Assembly: GCF_037338445.1 (NCBI RefSeq)
Contig: NZ_CP147838.1
Span: 3,286,001-3,350,000, forward strand
Length of the DNA: 64,000 nt
Source of the DNA: Salinibaculum sp. SYNS191
Lineage (GTDB): Archaea; Halobacteriota; Halobacteria; Halobacteriales; Haloarculaceae
Direction of reading: 5' to 3'
Numbering within the stretch: the stretch's first letter is position 1; the number at the start of each line of letters is the position of its first letter. The notes under the pieces were generated by a model. That model had not been told where the DNA came from, did not search any database, and worked only from the letters and a program-made list of their open reading frames with translations. Position numbers and translations under genes: made by a program. Below, piece by piece: positions 16,440 through 24,710 of this stretch.

Positions 16440-18104
16440 TTATTCCGATTGCGTGGGCGGATTGCCGGTGCCGTCGTTGTGGCGGCACTGCTCGGTATAT
16501 AGCCCAAGTTCGAACGTCGCCGTATCGGACTGAATCTCGTTGGCGTGGTCGACCGGGAGCCACCATGCGAAGACGCCGTTGTAGACCGTACCATCGCCAC
16601 GGAAACAGGATGTCGGGAAGTTGCCGAGCGAGTTTTCATCCAGTGAGGGGTTCTTATAGTAGACATCTGACACCGTACCATTCCCGATGTTACCCTTTCC
16701 GAATGCCATTGAGACGATTTCAGTATCGCCTGCGAAATTGGTATTCAATGCACTATAATTGTCCCCTGTCGAGAGGTCGTTCCAGCTAAATCCATCATTG
16801 TAGGCGAAATCCCCGCGAATTTCGTCTCCGACATTGCGTGTGTACCAGTTCCCGGAAGGCCGAGAGGGAGAATTAAGATTGCCGTTCGGCCGGTCATCGT
16901 TAGAGGTCCGATAGACGACATGCTCAGTGCCATCGGATTCCCGGAGTAGGAGGTATACTTCATCCGGTGCTGCTTGTGCATTTTCTTCTCCCTCATAATA
17001 CTCGTAAGTCAGGCTCGCCCCGCTACCGAAATCACCCATCGTCGCGCCAACTCGAACTCCTGAGGTAACGTAGTCGGTTGTCTGGACCCCACCAGACGTT
17101 GCATGAGCGACTTTTCCGCTCCCGTCAGGATCATCAACCAACTCTACATCGTTCTCTACTGTTCCGCTTCCATCCGTATCGAATCGAGTGACATCAGGTG
17201 TAGTGAAGTCCGTCAACTCCGCATCCGGAGCGGGACCGTCACTACCGATATTTCCTCCAAAGTCACGGGTCCTTCCGTCGAGTCTGATACCCGTACCGTC
17301 GATTCCAGGAGCGCTTCCATTAATGACACTCCGAAGGCTACCAGCGACTAGCGGCTGTTCACCACCGTTCTGGTAATTATCACCGTCATCCAGCCATACA
17401 GCGACCTTGATTGCATCAAGGAGTTCGACATCTGCGGGATCCGTTGAATCTGCGTCGCCATCTTCGTCTGGATCATCGGCTTCCGGCTCTGTTAGGCCAT
17501 TCTCGCTGGCACTTTGCAAAAACGCCTGTGCCCAAACATATCCGGGATTGTCACACAGTGCAAAACTAAACGTTACTTCTCCGAAATCGCCGGGCTTGAC
17601 GTCGTTTAGATCGATGACCGGTGTAGCACCCTCTCCATCGTCATCGGCTAGCACGGCTTGGCCATCATCGTTTGTTGGATTACTGCAGGTAAAATTCCCA
17701 CTAACTGTGGAGGCATCGTATCCCGATGGATAGCTGTCTTCCTGCGTGTTGTCAAGGAACTGCATCGCGTCAGCATCATCCTCTACGGAGATCATCGCTG
17801 CAACGTTCGACGGCAAGCCAACCCTCGTTCCACTCACGCTCCCTGCAGTCATGTTCTCGACATCGCCCTCGACCATCGTCACGTTGCCCGCAAGATTGTC
17901 GTTCTCGTCGTCGGACCAGTCAGAGTAGTGCTCCTCCCAGCCGACTTTGAGGTCGAGTTCGCCAGCCACTAGCTCGTTGTTGGTGAACGTCTCTTGGTCG
18001 CTGAAGTAGGCACTGGTCCCGAGGCCGGCCCCGGCACCGGCAACGCCGATCGTCCCGAGCCCGGCAAGCACCTTCCGCCGTGAGATGTCGTATTGGTCTG
18101 ACAT
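16440..18104 (-). CDS. TasA-like secreted protein with unique central beta module
   Basis: 554 residues from the ATG at 18104, with a strong GGAGG seven bases before it. It is the first gene of the array. N-terminus [82 protein letters not shown] linker; VAVWLDDGDNYQ; then about 200 residues not shared with the paralogs (GSGASLTYEYYEGEEN, VYLLLRESDGTEHVVYRT), rich in Tyr/Asp/Gly and probably a beta-sandwich. It ends [29 protein letters not shown]. It follows the pattern of TasA/CalY filament proteins; the central module is not recognised. Confidence 0.85.
   Translation of the reverse strand: MSDQYDISRRKVLAGLGTIGVAGAGAGLGTSAYFSDQETFTNNELVAGELDLKVGWEEHYSDWSDDENDNLAGNVTMVEGDVENMTAGSVSGTRVGLPSNVAAMISVEDDADAMQFLDNTQEDSYPSGYDASTVSGNFTCSNPTNDDGQAVLADDDGEGATPVIDLNDVKPGDFGEVTFSFALCDNPGYVWAQAFLQSASENGLTEPEADDPDEDGDADSTDPADVELLDAIKVAVWLDDGDNYQNGGEQPLVAGSLRSVINGSAPGIDGTGIRLDGRTRDFGGNIGSDGPAPDAELTDFTTPDVTRFDTDGSGTVENDVELVDDPDGSGKVAHATSGGVQTTDYVTSGVRVGATMGDFGSGASLTYEYYEGEENAQAAPDEVYLLLRESDGTEHVVYRTSNDDRPNGNLNSPSRPSGNWYTRNVGDEIRGDFAYNDGFSWNDLSTGDNYSALNTNFAGDTEIVSMAFGKGNIGNGTVSDVYYKNPSLDENSLGNFPTSCFRGDGTVYNGVFAWWLPVDHANEIQSDTATFELGLYTEQCRHNDGTGNPPTQSE
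16471..16570 (-). repeat. 3' conserved block shared by the four array genes
   Basis: About 100 bases coding for the WWLP-DH-NE-QTD...[11 protein letters not shown] ending recur at high identity from 14741, 12733 and 11610, spaced roughly 1.1-2.0 kb. A shorter relative occurs near 8131 in the 7702-8727 gene. With the 5' blocks they flank the variable modules and are long enough for homologous recombination. Confidence 0.75.
17930..18100 (-). repeat. 5' conserved block shared by the four array genes
   Basis: About 150-170 bases coding for the signal region and mature start (SRRK...GTSAYFSDQETFTNN...[14 protein letters not shown]) recur near 16170-16340, 14405-14580 and 12415-12580. Identity at DNA level is high compared with the gene middles. 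Confidence 0.75.
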
Positions 18105-18454
18105 TGGTTGTTCCTCCGTCCGGCCCACGTGGCCCGAACTTGCCACGAAATCACATCCCTACCCCCTAAGATAATTGCAGCATCACTGCTTGGTAACTCC
18201 TCACTCGATATCTCAACAGGCCGTTTGCCCGACACGAGTGGGTCGTTACGACGTTCAATGGCCCGTTTCACAGGAGTGCCTGCCTGCCATTCCCGCCGTA
18301 ATCGGTCGTTTATCGACTCGACGACTTTAGATTTCAACGCACATTCTGAACCAGCGACACCTTTATACTCCAACCGTGTGTGTGGGAGTATGGAACAAAC
18401 GCACATCTACATCACGGGAAACGGCAACGGAAGTCAGCAACTTGGGGGGAACCA
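18105..18454. promoter_or_regulatory. Divergent intergenic region between the TasA-like array and the DUF7344 gene
   Basis: 350 bases. Towards the array, AATTATCTTA on the minus strand near 18170-18179 is a TATA candidate about 70 bases before the ATG at 18104. Towards the DUF7344 gene, TTTATACT at 18362-18369 lies about 90 bases before its ATG. An open frame on the minus strand here reads into the array gene in another frame and is not supported. Confidence 0.5.
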
Positions 18455-18994
18455 ATGTTATCGAACCAGACGACAGACGGACGTATCGATCCAGGGGTTG
18501 TGCACGACGTCCTTCGGAACGACCGGAGACGGCGGGTCATTCAGTATCTCAAGCAGCGACTGGAGCCAGTCTCGCTGCGTGACCTGTCGGAACGCATCGC
18601 GGAGCTGGAGACAGACGAGTCGCCGCCGCCGCGCAACATCCGACAGAGCGTCTACAACTCACTGCACCAGACTCATCTCCCGAAACTCGACGAGATCGGC
18701 ATCATCGACTACGACAAGGACCGCAAGACGGTTGCGCTGTGTGAGCGCGCGCGCGACGTCGACCTCTACATGGAGGTCATCACGCGCTTCGGAATCACCT
18801 GGAGCACCTACTACCGTACCGTCGGTGTGGTGGGGTTGGTCGCGGTCGTCCTCGCGGACACGGACCTCGTGGCGTTCGTCAGCATCGACTCGCTGCTCGT
18901 CGCCACGGTGTTCCTGTTCGTCCTGGCCTCGTCGACGGCCTACCAGCTCTGGTCGCGCCGGTGGTTCTATCTTCGGTCATTCGTCTCGGACTAG
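18455..18994 (+). CDS. DUF7344 winged-helix protein with two C-terminal membrane segments
   Basis: 179 residues from the ATG at 18455, which has a GGGGGGA ribosome-binding stretch; an upstream in-frame ATG at 18380 lacks this. The N-terminal about 100 residues carry the haloarchaeal DUF7344 helix-turn-helix pattern (VLRNDRRRRVIQYLKQ, VSLRDLSERIAELE, VYNSLHQTHLPKLDEIGIIDYD). Two hydrophobic segments follow (about 125-142 and 147-165), so the DNA-binding part would be held at the membrane. It is divergent from the TasA-like array and is a candidate regulator of it; this is position-based only. Confidence 0.8.
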   Translation: MLSNQTTDGRIDPGVVHDVLRNDRRRRVIQYLKQRLEPVSLRDLSERIAELETDESPPPRNIRQSVYNSLHQTHLPKLDEIGIIDYDKDRKTVALCERARDVDLYMEVITRFGITWSTYYRTVGVVGLVAVVLADTDLVAFVSIDSLLVATVFLFVLASSTAYQLWSRRWFYLRSFVSD

Positions 18995-19073
18995 CAGGGA
19001 TCGATGAGGGATGCACGCTCGTGCCGGGCGAATATCGGCCCGGTGAGCCAGCGGTCTCCGCGCGGTGAGAGGC

Positions 19074-21146
19074 GTGACTGACGCACCCGAGTCCCGGCTT
19101 CGCCGCGACCGTCTCCAGGCGCTCCCAGGAGTCGAATCACTCCGCCGGAAGCGATGGCTGCTGGGGGCACTCGGCCTCGTGGTCGCCGTTCGGCTCCTGC
19201 CCGCGATGGACGTCTTCGGCCAGGGGACCGTCGTGCTTTCGAGCAACGACCCCTACGCGTACCGCCACGCAGTAGAGCAGTTTCTCTCCGGAGACGGTGC
19301 CCCGTGGTCGCTGCCGTCCGGTGTCTCGACTGGCGAACCGCTCCTGGTGACGACGCTGTGGCTCGTGACGGTGCTTCTCGGCGGGAGCCAACTGGTGGGC
19401 GATATCGTCCTGGCGCTGTATCCCGTCGCGGCTGCAGTCGTCACGGCAGTGCTGGTGTACGCCATCGCGACCCGGGCGAGCGAGGACTCGCGCGTCGGTC
19501 TCGCCGCAGTCCTCTTGCTGGCCGTCACACCAGCCCACGCCTACCGGACGAGTCTCGGCTTCGCGGACCACCACGCCTTCGATTACCTCTGGCTGGCGCT
19601 GACGGGCTACTGTCTCGTCGTGGTGCTCTCTCAGCGCGAACGCGACGAGACGCCGTGGCGGTACGCGGCCGGACTCGGCGTCGGCATCGCCGGTCAGGCC
19701 CTCGCCTGGCAGGCCGGCCCCTTGCTCATCGTTCCGGTCGGACTCGCGCTGGCGGTGACGCCCGTGGTCCGGTTCGGTCGTGATGCGCCCCGCCTCTCAC
19801 TGGCACCCGCCGTCGCCGGCATCGGTCTCGGTGCCGTCCTGGTACTGCTGGCGCATCTCCTGTTGGGCTGGCACCCGATATCGGTCCCGGCGAGCGTCTG
19901 GCTCCTGTTCGTCGGTGCGCTCGGGGTACTGGCGTTCGTCGAGAGCGGCCAGCGGTGGGATATCTCGCTTCCGGTCCGTCTCGCGGCCGCGGCTCTCGTT
20001 CTTGGAGTTGTCTCACTCGTCGTTCTCACGACGCTCCCCGACTTCGTCAATGAAGCCCTCAGCGGGATTGATAGGCTCTTCCGCCAGACCAGCATCGGCG
20101 AGATGTCTTCGCTCATCGAGGACTACGGAACCGTTTTCGGGCCGCTGATCATCCTTGGCTTCGGGTTCTTCCTCGCACTCATCGCGGTGCCAGTGGCGCT
20201 ACGGACGGCCCGGCGGCGACACGACCCGTCCTGGCTCATCGTGATAGGATACACGGCCCACTTCGGGATTCTTGCCCTGATTCAGCGCCGCTTCGCTGGC
20301 GAACTCGCCCCGTTTCTCGCTGTCCTCGCGGGGTTTGGGTTCGTCGTTGCACTCGCCTGGCTCGATATCCTCGCAGCACCGGCACAGCTGCGTCGGTCCG
20401 ACGAGACGCCGTCGGCCCCGGTTCGGCCGCAGGACCGCGCGCGTCTCTCGCTGCTGGGCGGCCTCTCGGCGGTCTTACTCGGGACGGGTGGGCTCTACAC
20501 GACGCTCATCAACGGGCGGATCACGATCGACCCGAAAGCTGCACGCACCGCACAGTGGATTCACGACTACGCCAGCGCACGCGGCCTGACCTATCCGAAG
20601 AACTTCGTCCTGAGCGAGTGGGGTCGCAACCGGATGTACAACTACCTCGTCAACGGTGAGTCCGCTTCCTACGCCTACGCGCGCGAGAACTACGTCGACT
20701 TCCTGCTCTCGACCGACGAGACAGCTTGGTACGAGCGCTTCCGCGACAGAGTGGGGTTCGTCGTCACGCGAGACTTCGAGAACTTCCGTGATACGCCACC
20801 ATCGCGGCTGTACGCTCGGTTGCACCGGCATCTCGGGAGTGCTGCTGATGGAGCAGGTGTCGGCCACTACCGCGCGGTCTATTCGAGCCCGGAAGGTGCG
20901 TACAAGGTCTTCACGCTGGTCCCTGGCGCGACGGTGACCGGCACTGCACCACCAGCTGTCGACCGGATTACCGCCGACCTGTCTATCGACGGGGCCACTT
21001 TCACCTACACGCGCCTGCTTGACCCGTCCGACGACGGCACTTTCACGGTCACCCTGGCGCAGCCTGGAACGTACCGCCTGGGAGAGCGCACAGTGACGGT
21101 GAGCGAAGCTGACGTTGTCGATGGGACGACAATAACCCTCGATTAA
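19074..21146 (+). CDS. STT3/AglB-like oligosaccharyltransferase paralog
   Basis: 690 residues from the GTG at 19074, which has GGTGAG just before it; a GTG at 19065 is the alternative. About a dozen membrane segments precede a soluble C-terminal part from about residue 470. Family motifs: an early acidic SSNDPYAYRHAVEQF, the external-loop LGFADHHAFDYLW, and a C-terminal LSEWGRNRMYNYLV where AglB proteins normally have WWDYG. The missing full WWDYG sets it apart from canonical AglB, so peptide or glycan specificity may differ. Such enzymes move lipid-linked glycan to Asn on the outer side of the membrane. It may serve the adjacent surface proteins. Confidence 0.82.
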   Translation: MTDAPESRLRRDRLQALPGVESLRRKRWLLGALGLVVAVRLLPAMDVFGQGTVVLSSNDPYAYRHAVEQFLSGDGAPWSLPSGVSTGEPLLVTTLWLVTVLLGGSQLVGDIVLALYPVAAAVVTAVLVYAIATRASEDSRVGLAAVLLLAVTPAHAYRTSLGFADHHAFDYLWLALTGYCLVVVLSQRERDETPWRYAAGLGVGIAGQALAWQAGPLLIVPVGLALAVTPVVRFGRDAPRLSLAPAVAGIGLGAVLVLLAHLLLGWHPISVPASVWLLFVGALGVLAFVESGQRWDISLPVRLAAAALVLGVVSLVVLTTLPDFVNEALSGIDRLFRQTSIGEMSSLIEDYGTVFGPLIILGFGFFLALIAVPVALRTARRRHDPSWLIVIGYTAHFGILALIQRRFAGELAPFLAVLAGFGFVVALAWLDILAAPAQLRRSDETPSAPVRPQDRARLSLLGGLSAVLLGTGGLYTTLINGRITIDPKAARTAQWIHDYASARGLTYPKNFVLSEWGRNRMYNYLVNGESASYAYARENYVDFLLSTDETAWYERFRDRVGFVVTRDFENFRDTPPSRLYARLHRHLGSAADGAGVGHYRAVYSSPEGAYKVFTLVPGATVTGTAPPAVDRITADLSIDGATFTYTRLLDPSDDGTFTVTLAQPGTYRLGERTVTVSEADVVDGTTITLD

Positions 21147-21653
21147 ACGAAGGAACCCGCTAACAGTGGGGGTGATTTACCCCTCTATTTATGTGACCTA
21201 TCTCTGATGTATATGTTTCTTTGCCACGTTTTTGCAAGTTACTTCTCACTCGCTAATCACCACAGTTCGGTACAACTAACCTGATTCGACAAGCACTTAC
21301 AGGACTATGTGTGTAATTGTGTCTGGTCGGTTTCCGTCACCAGATTAGAGCGGGAGAGTGACTACTGTAGCGATGACTACCGAACACCAATACAACGACG
21401 CTTCACTCCAATACAAACCTAAAATAACGCTATATATCTCAATACAGGGGGATAAAAGCAAACTATTGACTTAAAAAGATTTTTAGGAATTGTAATGGCC
21501 TATATCCGACACCAATATGGAGATTATATCCTCTTTTGGTGGGGAAGTATGCTCATTACCGAAAGAAAGAATTAGATTGTCGGTAAGATGAGGCCCAACT
21601 CACTAACTTTATATCTACAAACGGAATTTTCCCGTCGGTACTTTCCCTCACAC
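21147..21653. other. AT-rich intergenic island
   Basis: 507 bases with no supported gene. At 21169-21183 GGGGT and ACCCC form a 5-bp hairpin followed by a T-rich stretch, a likely terminator of the STT3 gene. From about 21185 to 21620 the sequence is AT-rich with many short A/T runs, TATA-like words near 21429-21436 and no long frame. Confidence 0.55.
21169..21190 (+). terminator. Hairpin plus T-rich tail after the STT3 gene
   Basis: GGGGT-GATTT-ACCCC followed by CTCTATTTAT, 23 bases after the stop codon. This resembles a T-rich haloarchaeal 3' end; a stem is not required in archaea, so the call is moderate. Confidence 0.45.
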
Positions 21654-22517
21654 TCACCGCTCGCCCATCGCTTCCCCAGCGACTTTCCGGCCCTGGGCGG
21701 TCAGCCCGACTTCCTTCCGTTCGCGGACCACCTCGACGACGTCGAGTTCGATGAGGCGGTCGTAGATCTCCTCGACTTTCTCGACGTCGATGCCGACGAA
21801 CTCGGAGATGCCGAAGGGCGAGACCCCGGAGTACAGCGCCATCACGACGCGGCGCTCGACGGGATCCAGGTCGAGGTCGGCGCGGTTGCGCTCGGCTCCC
21901 TCCTCCAGCAGCTGTTTCAGCACGGAGATGTGGTGGTCGCGGCCGGAGAGGTGGGTCTCCACGCTGGTCCCGTCGTCGTCGGTGTGTTCGACTTCGATGA
22001 CCGCGCGCTCCTCGCCAGCGACCGCTTTCTCGTCGGTGTCGAACTCGCCGATGTCGTCGCGGTCGATGACGAACTTCTGGCCGTCTTCCAGCACCATCCG
22101 CACGGCGTCTTCGGTCACCTTCAGGCGGCCGCGCTGCCACTCGGCGTTCTGGACGACGCCGCCTTTCACGGCGGGATGTTGCACGTAGATGACGGCGTTG
22201 TCGAGGATGGCCCGGTAGAAGTTGGTCCGGAACGTCTCGTGGTCGCCCACCGACACCAGGATGACGTCCTCGCCGACGTACAGCGTCGAGTACTTCGACT
22301 CGCTGGTGGCCGCCTGGTTCACGTCGTAGCGCTCGCCCATCTCGTCGATGTCCGACAGCGGGACGGTAATTTTCCCGTCGCCGACGAGTACGAGTCGCTC
22401 GTTCGTCAGCACGACCCGGCACTGCTGCCAGGAGGCGTCTGTCAGGTCCTGGCCTGCCTTGACAGCACGCATGAACTTGCCCTGCGTGTCCTCGATTTTC
22501 TTCTCTGAGTTGCTCAT
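21654..22517 (-). CDS. cheF: Chemotaxis protein CheF (paralog 1)
   Basis: 287 residues from ATG 22517; an upstream ATG at 22559 adds a non-conserved leader. CheF proteins are specific to archaea and link the Che signalling system (CheY, CheD, CheC) to the archaellum motor. Visible features: GKFMRAVKAGQ, a CRVVLTNERLVLVGDGK strand pair, a central beta-rich PH-like part, then a C-terminal winged helix with MALYSGVSPFGISEFVGIDVEKVEEIYDRLIE. No che or arl genes are adjacent; the only other signal is a second cheF 1.2 kb away. Confidence 0.88.
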   Translation of the reverse strand: MSNSEKKIEDTQGKFMRAVKAGQDLTDASWQQCRVVLTNERLVLVGDGKITVPLSDIDEMGERYDVNQAATSESKYSTLYVGEDVILVSVGDHETFRTNFYRAILDNAVIYVQHPAVKGGVVQNAEWQRGRLKVTEDAVRMVLEDGQKFVIDRDDIGEFDTDEKAVAGEERAVIEVEHTDDDGTSVETHLSGRDHHISVLKQLLEEGAERNRADLDLDPVERRVVMALYSGVSPFGISEFVGIDVEKVEEIYDRLIELDVVEVVRERKEVGLTAQGRKVAGEAMGER

Positions 22518-22715
22518 GGACGGGACGCGTCGTTGCGAAAACGTTCTCGATACGTTCAATTAGGTGTTGCGTCTGTTCGTCATCCGCCTGGCAGATCGAG
22601 CGAAGCGGCCGCTCACTGGTGCTCCGGCCCGTGGCACCACCTCTCGCGCAGGCTTCTTCACATTTCGGGCCCTTACACAGGTAATGCGAAAAACTCTCTC
22701 CAGGAGGAGGTTCTG

Positions 22716-23729
22716 CTGAACTGGTCTGTCAACTTCCCGTCTATTCCATCCACGTCGACTGTCCCCGCACGCTATCGCGACGCCGCGCTGTTCGTCCTGC
22801 TCGCAGTCCTGTTCGGTGGTTCTTTCGTCGCCATCAAGACCGGTCTCCGCGAGCTGCCGCCGGTGCTGTTCGCCAGCCTCCGGTTCGACCTGGCGGCGGT
22901 CGCACTGCTGGGCTACGTCATCGTCACGCAGTCGCGGTCGGCGTGGCTGCCGCGCACCCGTGGCGACCTGCTGTGGATCGGTACCGCAGCGTCGTTTCTG
23001 GTCGCGCTCAACAGCGGGCTACTGTTCGTCGGGCAGGGGACGACCACGCCCGCAGCGGCGTCGGTCATGTACGGACTGAACCCCGTGCTGGCGCCGGTGT
23101 TCGCGTGGTGGCTCCTCGGTGACCGGCTCTCCCGCGTCGGTGCGCTCGGTATCGGCGTGGCGCTGAGCGGCGTCATCCTCATCGTCCAGCCGTCGCCGTC
23201 GACGTTCACCGACGCGAGCGCGCTCGGACAGGCGCTCGTCCTGGGCGCTGCCGCGTCGGGCGCGTTCGGGAGCGTCCTGCTCCAGCGCGTCGAGCCCCGC
23301 CTGGGGAGCCTGTCGCTCACCGCGTGGGGAATGGCCGGCGGTGCAGTGCTGCTCCACGCGGGCAGTCTCGCACTCGGCGAGTCTCCCGCCCGCGCGCTGG
23401 ACATCGGTCTCGTGACGGTCGCGAGTCTCCTGGCCGTCGCCATCCCGTCGACTGCGGTCGCGTACGCCATCTACTTCGGACTGATCGACCGGGTCGGCCC
23501 GGTCCGGGCGAATCTCGTGGCCTACGCGGTCCCCGTCGTCGCGGCACTGCTGGGCTGGCTGTTGCTCGGCTCGGCTGTCTCGGCCGGGACTATCGGCGGC
23601 TTCCTCGTCGTGATCGTCGGCTTCCTGCTGATCGAACGGCAGACGCTCCGCGCGGAACTCCAGCGGATTCGACGCCGGAGGCGCAGGACGGATGCCTCGT
23701 CGTCGGTGAGCCCGCCCTGTGACGACTGA
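22716..23729 (+). CDS. EamA/DMT-family permease
   Basis: Ten hydrophobic segments in two EamA repeats; typical parts are FGGSFVAIKTGLRELPP, GLNPVLAPVFAWWLLGD and RANLVAYAVPVVAALLGWLLLGS. The substrate is unknown (metabolite or amino-acid export in relatives). The start is odd: in the conserved frame the only ATG upstream is at 22533, reading a long implausible leader. A perfect AGGAGGAGG at 22702-22710 is followed five bases later by CTG at 22716, used here as the most likely start (337 residues). Start confidence is low; the reading frame is certain. It lies between two cheF genes. Confidence 0.78.
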   Translation: MNWSVNFPSIPSTSTVPARYRDAALFVLLAVLFGGSFVAIKTGLRELPPVLFASLRFDLAAVALLGYVIVTQSRSAWLPRTRGDLLWIGTAASFLVALNSGLLFVGQGTTTPAAASVMYGLNPVLAPVFAWWLLGDRLSRVGALGIGVALSGVILIVQPSPSTFTDASALGQALVLGAAASGAFGSVLLQRVEPRLGSLSLTAWGMAGGAVLLHAGSLALGESPARALDIGLVTVASLLAVAIPSTAVAYAIYFGLIDRVGPVRANLVAYAVPVVAALLGWLLLGSAVSAGTIGGFLVVIVGFLLIERQTLRAELQRIRRRRRRTDASSSVSPPCDD

Positions 23730-23746
23730 CCGTCGCTCACCGCTCG

Positions 23747-24616
23747 TTACTCCTCGCTCATCGCCTCACTCGCCATGTTACGACCCTGTGCGTTCAGCGT
23801 CACCTCGGTCCGCTCGCGGACCTTGTCGACGGCCCCGACGTCGAGCAGCCGCTGGTATATCTCCTCGACCTGGTCGACGTCGATGCCGACGAAATCCGAG
23901 ATTTCGAACGGCGAGACCCCGGAGTACAGCGCCATCAGCACCTGGCGCTCCGTCTCCGAGAGCTCGTAGTCGTCCTGGCGCTCGTCGATGACCGTCCGCA
24001 ACAGCGACCCCAGCGCGCGGGAGTGCCAGGCCATGCCCGAGAAGTGTGTCTCGACGCTGCGGTCCTCGTCGTCGGTGTGTTCCACCTTCACGACGGTACG
24101 TGCCTCGCCCATCACCTGCTGGTCGTCGGTGTCGATGGTCCCGACGTTCCCGATGTCGAAGGTGAGCGTCTCCCCGCCCGGCAGCCCGATGGTCACGGTG
24201 TCGTCGTCCAGGCGGAACTGGCACTTCGACCAGGTCGCTTCGTCCTGGATGACGCCGCCGACGACCGCGGGGTGCTTGACGAGGATGACCTCGTCGTGGA
24301 GTGCAGCGCGGCAGTACTCCGATTCGAAGTCGTCGACGGCCTGGGCGTCGATGAGAATGACGTTGTCGCCGATTTCGAGCGCGGTCGAGGCGGCGGCGTC
24401 GACGCCCTCCGGGAGCACCCCGTCGGGGTCTTCGGGAACCATGATGCGGGCGTGGGGGATGGCCTGCTTGCCGCCGCTGGTGGCGAGCACCATCCGCTCG
24501 CTCGTCAACACGATGCGGCAGGAACGCCAGTCGGCGTCCCCCACCGGCTGGCCGTTCTTGACGGCGTACCGGTAGTCACCGGAGGTATCGACGAGCTTCT
24601 GTTCTCCCTCGCTCAT
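23747..24616 (-). CDS. cheF: Chemotaxis protein CheF (paralog 2)
   Basis: 290 residues from ATG 24616; the longer frame upstream reads across the uppP gene tail and is rejected. Same layout as paralog 1: YRYAVKNGQPVGDADWRSCRIVLTSERM at the start, beta-rich centre with VEHTDDEDRSVETHFSG, and the C-terminal MALYSGVSPFEISDFVGIDVDQVEEIYQRLL winged helix. The two share their C-terminal third closely but differ in the centre, so they may contact different partners. In haloarchaea with two CheF proteins only one may be essential for reversal; which one this is cannot be told. Confidence 0.88.
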   Translation of the reverse strand: MSEGEQKLVDTSGDYRYAVKNGQPVGDADWRSCRIVLTSERMVLATSGGKQAIPHARIMVPEDPDGVLPEGVDAAASTALEIGDNVILIDAQAVDDFESEYCRAALHDEVILVKHPAVVGGVIQDEATWSKCQFRLDDDTVTIGLPGGETLTFDIGNVGTIDTDDQQVMGEARTVVKVEHTDDEDRSVETHFSGMAWHSRALGSLLRTVIDERQDDYELSETERQVLMALYSGVSPFEISDFVGIDVDQVEEIYQRLLDVGAVDKVRERTEVTLNAQGRNMASEAMSEE

Positions 24617-24710
24617 GGCCGTCTGTCGTCCGGGAGTAGTGAGGCGAAGCCATATAAGTACCTTCGTAGCGCAGCGTTCCGGGCCGACACCAGTGCTCTG
24701 CGGCGCCCCC

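Noticed and set aside
6018..18104. Reading the repeated flanks as a CRISPR array or insertion sequences
   Set aside because: Repeats are coding, unequal in spacing and over 1 kb apart; no transposase, terminal inverted repeats or cas genes are seen.
17969..18406. Minus-strand frame of 145 residues upstream of the array
   Set aside because: Its 3' part overlaps the conserved start of the first array gene in another frame and its N-terminus covers the divergent promoters; no homology recognised.
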